DNA from: Ascarosepion bandense
Taxonomy: Eukaryota; Mollusca; Cephalopoda; Sepiida; Sepiidae
Assembly (NCBI GenBank): GCA_037127315.1
Contig: JBBBDQ010001028.1
Span: 3,145,001 to 3,209,000, forward strand
DNA length: 64,000 bases
Direction of reading: 5' to 3'
The translations under genes and the position numbers were made by a program. The notes beneath the pieces were generated by a model. That model did not search any database, was not told where the DNA came from, and worked only from the letters and a program-made list of their open reading frames with translations. Below are positions 57,401 through 64,000 of the stretch, in pieces (position 1 is the stretch's first letter; the number at the start of each line of letters is the position of its first letter).

Positions 57401-59792
57401 AACAAGTCTGTGAGAAGAAAATTCTGAAACTGTGTCAAAATCTTTTCTCATAATGAATCACAATTCGCAGATAATCCAGTAATTAAAACCTAAATTCTGA
57501 AGGAATGGAGCAGTTAAAATTCCTTTCTTCTACTGAACGAAAGCATATGACTCCTTGTAACTATCCGATCAAATGTTTGAACACACAACCACCAAGAAGC
57601 TAAATATGCTTCACCTGATAATTTAATCCATTAGGCTATTAAAAATGATAAAATATGGAGGATCTTGACACCTGAGGCCAGCACTAAGATAGTGCATTTT
57701 TGAGTGTTCTTTCTGTCTTGATCAGAGACTCCTAAATGGTGTTCATTTCTATGCTAGACCTACTGAGCAAGTTGTGAAAACTTAACATGTGCACTGATTT
57801 TTTCAACCGTCTTATCCTTCAGTGTCGGTGTTTATTAATTTTATTACTTTCCACAAGGTTTCATAGTGTTTTCCCACTATTTATGGTAAGCTAGAAATCA
57901 GAACAAAAACACTCTCCTCTTGTGGTTTGAATAAAACGTTCAGTGTAAAATTCCAAAACGTTTGCCTAGCATGACTAATATTTGACGTAAGCCAAAGCGT
58001 ACATAATCCGAAACGTTATCAGTAGAACAACCAAATTGATTGTGTTTAACCAAATAGTAAAGTGTGATAATTCTTCATCTCAATCATTTTGTCATGAATT
58101 ATTCTAAAATTTGTATTCACACATGGATTCGAACATCCACATTTACTGCTATGCGAGGTGAAAAATTCACAAACCCTTTTAGCCACAAAACATGTCTGAC
58201 TTATACGGCTTTTTTAGTATTTCAATTAAGGCTTTTCTTTAAATCTCTTATTTGACACTCACAAGTATGTATTTCACGCCTCAAGATAGTGCCATGTTTA
58301 AGAAGACTACTCTAGTTACACATAAGTAGTTAATTTGTTCCTCGCCAGGTGCCTCAGTCAAAATTCGTCGCTAAATGACTCAACAACGTTTTTCCTGTAA
58401 CTAACTTACCAACCGACCAAATACATGTGGGTTTATGCATGTACGCGAGAATGAGGTACGTGGTTGGGTTTCAAGCGTTATATACTCGTGATTAAAATAT
58501 TTTCGAAGAATGAATGGGAGTTTCTAACTGTAAATTCTACCCAGTACCATTTTGTTAACCTCAAGCCAGCAGGTTGTTAGCGAATTTCTGCAATCAGCTA
58601 AAAGTAAATTCCCATATCGTTCTCGCAGACACGACATAATTATTTATACATGATTAATAATTCGCCTTGTGTCAGACTTGTCCTTTTGCTCGAAAGATCC
58701 AGTTTCATATATGTGTCCTAGTCGAATGTGAAGTGTTTGCATTCATTTCCTTCACACCCACCTGAACAGGAAAGATTCATCAAGTCTTTATTTGAGGCCA
58801 AAATTCATTGAGACAGGAACATTGTTGAGATTTGATAAAGAGGTTTCACTACAGCTTCTCACATTCACTTCTCCGATGCGCGAGTGGAAATCGATAAATA
58901 TGTTTTAACTCTGTGCTTGGTAAAAGAAAAATATACAACCGAATCGAATGTTTAGCTTCACGTTTTCCTTTTATTTACACATTTTACATTTGATTTTTTT
59001 CTTTTTAGTTTTATTCTTATTTTCTTTCTCTACTGTTTCATTCATTGTATTTATTTATAAAACAAAGCCATTTCCTTCAATTTTGTTACGTGCCTTTTTA
59101 ACTCTTGTTTATTTTCGATCCCTAATTTTTTCATCTTCAGAATGTTCCTTCGTTCTTTTTTCATCTTTTCAGTAGAATTTGTTTTCTTTAAATAATTCTT
59201 CATTTCTGCCTATTCACTTTATTTTAGCATGTGATTAGCTGAACTCAATTCAGCACAGCAAATAAGACATTTAGAAAAACTGTCGATAGAGATTGACACT
59301 TTGAACATCCACGATGTTAATCCATGATCTCAATTCCATCATTAAATTCTGACTTTGAAATAAAAATGCAGATACATAGAATGATTTACTAAGCATAGCT
59401 TAGATGTAAAACAAGGCCGAAAGTATTGGGCAGGTAATGAGAATATGTACAAGTATCCCTAAATTCTGAACACATAAGTAATTTCATTAACTATATTTGT
59501 TACCTCAACATATTTTTTGCGAAAATAAGAAGGACTGGACTTCTTTTATCGAGAAAAAGAGGTGTACTCGATTAAAACCTCAGGTGCAACACACTTGGTT
59601 GAACAAATAGCGTAAATGTGCTAAAATTGACGGCAATATGGAGTTATTGCTTGGAGTTCATATGAACCTTGTGAAACACATCACAAATGATGGAAATCAT
59701 ACTAAAGTTGTTATTTTTAATATTCCAATTCAATAATCTGTTGTCAAACATTTCTTGCAAGTATATATTGTTCCTATGCCTCCAGACTTTGA

Positions 59793-59795
<3 letters not shown>
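57401..59795. other. Unassigned DNA
   Basis: No gene or repeat family recognised. The Phe-rich plus ORF 58948-59175 reflects a T-rich stretch. Confidence 0.35.

Positions 59796-59882
<87 letters not shown>
59796..59882. repeat. (CA)n-(TA)n microsatellite
   Basis: About 27 CA and 16 TA units. It is followed by GCTGGTTTCAATAAAAATGA, which resembles the inner TIR word of the element at 63790. Confidence 0.95.
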
Positions 59883-59884
<2 letters not shown>

Positions 59885-60523
59885 TGGTTTCAATAAAAAT
59901 GAGACAAACTATTATGGTTAGTTATTTTATATAATTTTTTTATATAATTAGTTTATAATTTATATATATGTATAATAATTATATATATATATATATAATT
60001 ATGTACCGGGACATGGAAATTCCCAGGTTGGTGTCTGGGGGCGCGTTCATACCACTGGACAAGATACCATCCTTAGTCTTTGTTAAGACAGGTATCTAGG
60101 AGAAGGAAACTCTGATGTAAAACCTGAGGTCTTTTCTTGCTTAATCTGTGGCAATTTGTTTGCACCGACTTGAGTTTATGAATGGATCCAAAAAGTGTGG
60201 ATAGTATTTTCACAGACTTTCACCACTATAATCAAATCATTTTTGTGGGTTTCTTGACAACTTAAGTTTATTCAAAAGTTCTGCACACACAAAAGTCCAC
60301 AGGCGATAGAGTGAAGGCGACAGGAACAGGTGAAGGATATCACTGGAAGTTTCTAGCTGGATCTCTACATTGTGGCGACCGGTTGGTGATGGCCGTTCTG
60401 CACAAATACCCGAGCAATTGTGCAGTTCGTGTCTTTCATCGGTGACAAAGCAGCCCTATTTAGGGACTGCACTGCTTTTCCCATGCTGGGGAGGGGGCGA
60501 TAAAAGGAGCCCTAAACAAATTC

Positions 60524-60787
60524 TTGCTCAAAACCATCCTTGACAGCGAAATGCAGCTGTCTAGGTATCCAGCACGCAGTCCCAATAATGGAAGAAGCAA
60601 AAGTTTTCATTTTGGATCTTGGAATGTCCGTACTCTACTTGACAATGATAATCAGCCAGTACGTAAGACAGCTCTTGTTGCACTTCAGCTGAAAAAGTTC
60701 GGGATTGATATTGCAGCCCTTAGTGAAACGCGCCTGGCTGGCAACTCGCAACTGACTGAAGAGGAAAGCGGGTATACCTTTTTCTGA
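60524..60787 (+). pseudogene. RTE endonuclease N-terminal part
   Basis: FGSWNVRTLLDN (N of the first APE motif) near residue 30, and ALSETRLAG (catalytic Glu) near 64. The frame stops at TGA 60785 right after GYTFF, where relatives have Trp. The following SGKGPEEPPHSGVGLAI continues in the same frame, so the stop is a point lesion. The next motif, MGDFNAR, is at 61048 in another frame. Confidence 0.85.
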
Positions 60788-61308
60788 AGCGGCAAAGGCC
60801 CAGAAGAGCCTCCTCATTCCGGGGTAGGACTTGCTATCAACTCCAACATTGCTAAGTCATTACCAACCCTTCCAAAGGGGTTTTCGGATCACCTAATGAC
60901 ATTAACAATCTAGAATGCGATACCCGTGTCGTATTAATTAGTTGTTATGCCCCCACGTTAGACAGACCAGAGCCGGAGAAAAATGAATTTTACCAAAAAC
61001 TGAGAGAAATTGTTGCGAATGTGCGACACAAGGACAAACTTGTATTAATGGGTGATTTTAATGCTCGTGTGGGTGTGGATAATGGTCTTCTTTTGTTGTC
61101 ACTTTGTAGGGAGTTTAACCTGTGTATTACCAACACGGTATTCCAACAGAAAAACTCCCACAAGACTACATGGATGCACCCTCGTTCAAGGGATTGGCAC
61201 TTGATTGACCAAAAGGCGTGACATTAAAGACTTTCATATCACTCGTTCATTTCATACAAGTTGCTATCTTTCCGACCATGCATTGCTCCGAAGTAAAACA
61301 ACGAATGA

Positions 61309-63210
61309 ATGAAACGAATGAAACGTTCCTCTGTCCCCAAACAAATTAACGTCCTTCCATTAAAGAGCACCGGTCAACAAGCGGCACTGTCGGCCCACCT
61401 TCATCATTCATTAGATTCTGTTGAAATAACTGATGATATTGAATCTTCATGGAAATCATTATGTGACGTAATTTACACATCTGCATTGGAAGTTCTGGGC
61501 TTACCTATTCGTAAGAATCAAGACTGGTTTGATGATCAAATTGTTGAGGCACAGGATTTGATCAACGATATGCACAAGGCTCACAAAATCTGGATTGAGG
61601 ATAAGAACTCCACATTAAAGAAGAAAGACTACAATGCATGCAAAAGCAAGGTCCAGAAAACACTACGGCATATGAAAGAGGCATGGTGGTCGTCCCATGC
61701 CAAATCAGTGCAAGAAGCATTTGATAGGAAGGACTCGAAAGCCTTTCACGAAGGTATTAAGAAAGTTTTTGGGCCTCACGAATCTGGTGTTTCTCCCATA
61801 TTTGCAAGTGATAGCATATTGCTGACTGACAGAGCGGATATTTTGAATCGCTGGAAGGAGCATTTTGAAGCAGTTCTAAACAATGCTTCTACAACTGACG
61901 AAGAAATAATTTCATCTATCACTGAGTGACCTGAAATTCCTGAACTCTCTTTCCTTCCAGCAATACATGAGGTTTTTGTTGCTATCAAGCAAATTCCTTC
62001 AGGCAAAAGATCTGGGAAAGACGCCTTACCTCCTGAGGTTTTTATGTACGGTGGTCAGAAACTGGTGAAGAAGCTGCATAGTCTCTTTGTGAAGATCTGG
62101 CTAACTGGAAATGTCCCTCAGGATTTCAAAGATGCACTAATACAACACCTGTATGAAAACAAAGGCAATAGGAACATCTGTGACAACCATCGTGGCATCT
62201 CACATTTATCAATTGCAGGGAAGATATTGGCAAGGCTTATTCTCAACAGAATAATCAAACACCTTGTTGACGATATCTACCCCGAATCTCAGTGTGGTGT
62301 CCGTGCTGATCGAGGTACTGTCGATATGATCTTTTTCCTTCGCCAGGTTGCTGAGGAGGTCCGAGAGAAGAACGAGGAGCTGTATATAGTTTTCATTGAC
62401 CTTACAAAGGCCTCTGACACAGTCAACCGTGCAGCTCTCTAGAAGGGTTTGAAAAAGCTGGGAATACACGACAACATGCTGCTGAATGTAATCATGTCTT
62501 TTCATGATGGAATGAATGCATCTGTTGTTTCAAATGGGGAGTCTTCAGAACCTTTCAATGTGACAAATGGTACCAAACAGGGTTGCGTAATGGCATCTGT
62601 GCTGTTTGCTTTGTTCTTTTCAGTTATGATGAAGTATGCTTTTGCTGATATTGGTACAGGCGTAGAATTCAAATTCAGAACAAGTTGTGGTCTCTTCAAC
62701 CAGCAGCGTTTCAAAGCTAAGACCCTCATTCGAGAAACTATCATTAGAGATCTTTTGTTTGCAGATGACGCTGCACTTTGTGCAACCTCTCAAGAGGAAG
62801 CGCAACTGCTTGTAGATAGGTTTTCCGCTGCTTGCAAGGCTTTTGGTCTGACAATCAGCATCAAGAAAACGGAGGTGATTCACCAACCTCGCCCCACACC
62901 AAAACAAGTTCTGAGTGTAAAGAAGCGGACACCAGTATACAGCTTTCCCGATATACCAATCCGAGTAGATGGTAAGGATCTGAAATATGTGAAAAACTTT
63001 ACCTATCTTGGAAGTAAGGTTAATTGGAATGCTTCTCTTGATGATGAAAACATTAATCGAATTGCGAAAGCAACTAGTGCTTTTGGGAAACTGCGCCATC
63101 GGTTATGGGATGATAGGGAAATTAGCCTAAGAACTAAAGTCATAATCACATCCAGAAGCTTGATGTCTTCCACAAAAATTGCCTTAGAACAATTTGTGGT
63201 TTCACCCTAA
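61309..63210 (+). pseudogene. RTE reverse transcriptase, one frame with two stops
   Basis: A single frame spans 634 codons. RT boxes: GKRSGKDALPPEVF, ISHLSIAGKILARLI, ESQCGVRADRGTVDMIFFLR, VFIDLTKASDTVNRAAL, NGTKQGCVMASVLFALFF and LLFADDAALCA with both catalytic Asp intact, then NFTYLGSKV. Stops: TGA at 61927-61929 and TAG at 62440-62442 (an L-stop-K context where relatives have Trp). Apart from these the enzyme looks complete, so the copy is recent. The endonuclease is encoded upstream in a different frame. Confidence 0.9.
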
Positions 63211-63271
63211 ACAATCGGATGTCTAATGCGGACCTATTCACGCGCTGCGGTATTAGCGGAATTGAGAGATT

Positions 63272-63523
63272 TTGATGCAATCACAGCTGCGTTGGACAGG
63301 ACATGTCTTACGTATGGAAGATGACCGGATACCAAAGCAAGTGTTGTACGGCGAGCTCAGCAGTGGACGGTGGAATGTGGGTAGACCTCTGCTTCGCTTT
63401 AAAGATAAGCTGAAGATGAATTTGACATGTACAAATATTCCTTACCGTAATTTTGAACGAATTGCCTCTCAACGAACTAAATCAAGCAGTTCTCTGAGAT
63501 CGAGATTGACCAACTGCACGTAA
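63272..63523 (+). pseudogene. RTE C-terminal tail
   Basis: QLRWTGHVLRMEDDRIPKQV and LYGELSSGRWNVGRPLLRFKD is the conserved C-terminal tail of RTE-like proteins. A frameshift separates it from the RT frame ending at 63210. Confidence 0.85.
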
Positions 63524-63721
63524 GACGTGAGAGAACCAAAGCATCTGCAAGTGTCCCAGCGATCATTCGTGCAATCTCCCTTCTTGCCTCCATTGTGGAC
63601 TTGTTTGTAAATCTCTTGCAGGACTCAAATGCCATTTGCGATTGAGTAAGTGCAGGCATGCTACATCGAATGAAACAGCTGTCTAGACCTCATAGGTCGA
63701 AAACAACGGGAGTGTCCATCA

Positions 63722-63747
63722 TATAATTATATATATAATAATTTTTA

Positions 63748-63790
<43 letters not shown>
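63722..63790. repeat. (TA)n microsatellite
   Basis: Interrupted TA run between the LINE and the small TIR element. Confidence 0.95.
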
Positions 63791-63793
<3 letters not shown>

Positions 63794-63995
63794 GTATTTG
63801 GGTAACAATCTCTTTTTTATGCAGGTTTCATTAAAAATGACAGAAAAGAAACTCTGTTTAGCTTTATTATATTCTGAAAGAACAAAATATATAAGTTTAA
63901 GTGAAAAATTATACAATAAGCTTAACCACGGTACCTTGTCAATCATTTTTAATGAAACCTGCATAAAAGAATGATTGCTTTCCAAATAATCATAT
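63790..63995. mobile_element. Small non-autonomous element with terminal inverted repeats
   Basis: Left arm TCTTTTTTATGCAGGTTTCA then TTAAAAATGA (63813-63842). Right arm (63943-63972) is its reverse complement, with a weaker match out to the TA-rich ends (TGTGTATTTGGGTAACAA against TATATGATTATTTGGAAAGC). It is about 200 bases with no coding capacity, so MITE-like. Related half copies lie at 48624 and, more weakly, 59883. Confidence 0.7.
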
Positions 63996-64000
63996 ATATA

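Larger units (their letters stand above)
60004..63720 (+). mobile_element. RTE-group LINE, long copy with few lesions
   Basis: GC content rises at 60004 and falls at 63720, with TA tracts at both ends. Coding order: endonuclease from about 60524, catalytic MGDFNARVG near 61048, linker, RT at 61309-63210 in one frame, and a C-terminal tail to about 63523. The 5' part (60004-60520) is noncoding. RTE-type elements encode a single protein with an APE endonuclease and RT. Lesions: TGA at 60785, frame changes between 60787 and 61309, TGA at 61927, TAG at 62440, and a break after about 63170. Confidence 0.85.

Overview
The window is AT-rich, intron-and-repeat animal DNA. It has no operons, ribosome binding sites or dense ORFs. 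It carries long (TA)n, (CA)n, (GATA)n, (TAA)n and (ACT)n tracts, tRNA-like SINEs and a large load of decayed retrotransposons. The mix of tRNA-derived SINEs, RTE-, CR1/Jockey- and R4/Dong-type LINEs, several Penelope-like elements (PLEs) and Ty3/Gypsy remnants fits a mollusc, most likely a coleoid cephalopod such as an octopus. That placement is inference from repeat content, not proof. Almost every long ORF here is transposon-derived or a read-through of a microsatellite.

Layout. 0-9 kb: a SINE, an unclassified inverted repeat pair, and microsatellites (large CA/TA block 8.4-9.0 kb). 9.2-11.5 kb: a PLE on the minus strand (RT plus C-terminal GIY-YIG, frameshifted). 11.6-16.1 kb: two ACT-type minisatellites and two direct copies of a 0.4-0.46 kb repeat; between those copies lies the only host-like gene, a two-exon THAP-domain gene (minus strand) with a CRE/YY1-like promoter and a TAG at the invariant THAP tryptophan. 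17.7-20.5 kb: a CR1/Jockey-like LINE (plus), interrupted by a 54-bp-armed inverted repeat that contains a nearly complete hammerhead ribozyme. 21.3-22.5 kb: Ty3/Gypsy RNase H-integrase remnant (minus), then SINEs and Tc1/mariner and RTE scraps. 26.9-29.8 kb: a nearly intact R4/Dong-like LINE with RT and restriction-like endonuclease, sitting in a TAA repeat, followed by a 5S-rRNA/tRNA-like chimeric SINE. 31.6-32.0 kb: GIY-YIG scrap of another PLE. 36.5-37.6 kb: two LINE scraps. 37.8-40.3 kb: a PLE between direct repeats, with a roughly 290-bp tandem repeat inside. 41-42.8 kb: a 46-bp perfect inverted repeat pair and a 122-bp perfect palindrome. 42.85-44.6 kb: a PLE bounded by about 150-bp inverted repeats that carry hammerhead-like cores. 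45.1-47.3 kb: two RTE pieces in opposite orientation. 48-49 kb: microsatellite cluster plus SINE. 49.4-53.4 kb: nothing recognised. 53.4-55.8 kb: a second Ty3/Gypsy remnant with protease and RT (minus). 60.0-63.7 kb: an RTE LINE (plus) with endonuclease and RT, few stops. 63.8-64.0 kb: a small TIR element.

The genes do not form a pathway. The biological theme is retrotransposition: four PLEs of different types, terminal repeats with hammerhead-like self-cleaving RNA motifs, and target-specific LINE insertion. The THAP gene is the one candidate cellular function, and its in-frame TAG is either inactivating or a candidate A-to-I editing site.
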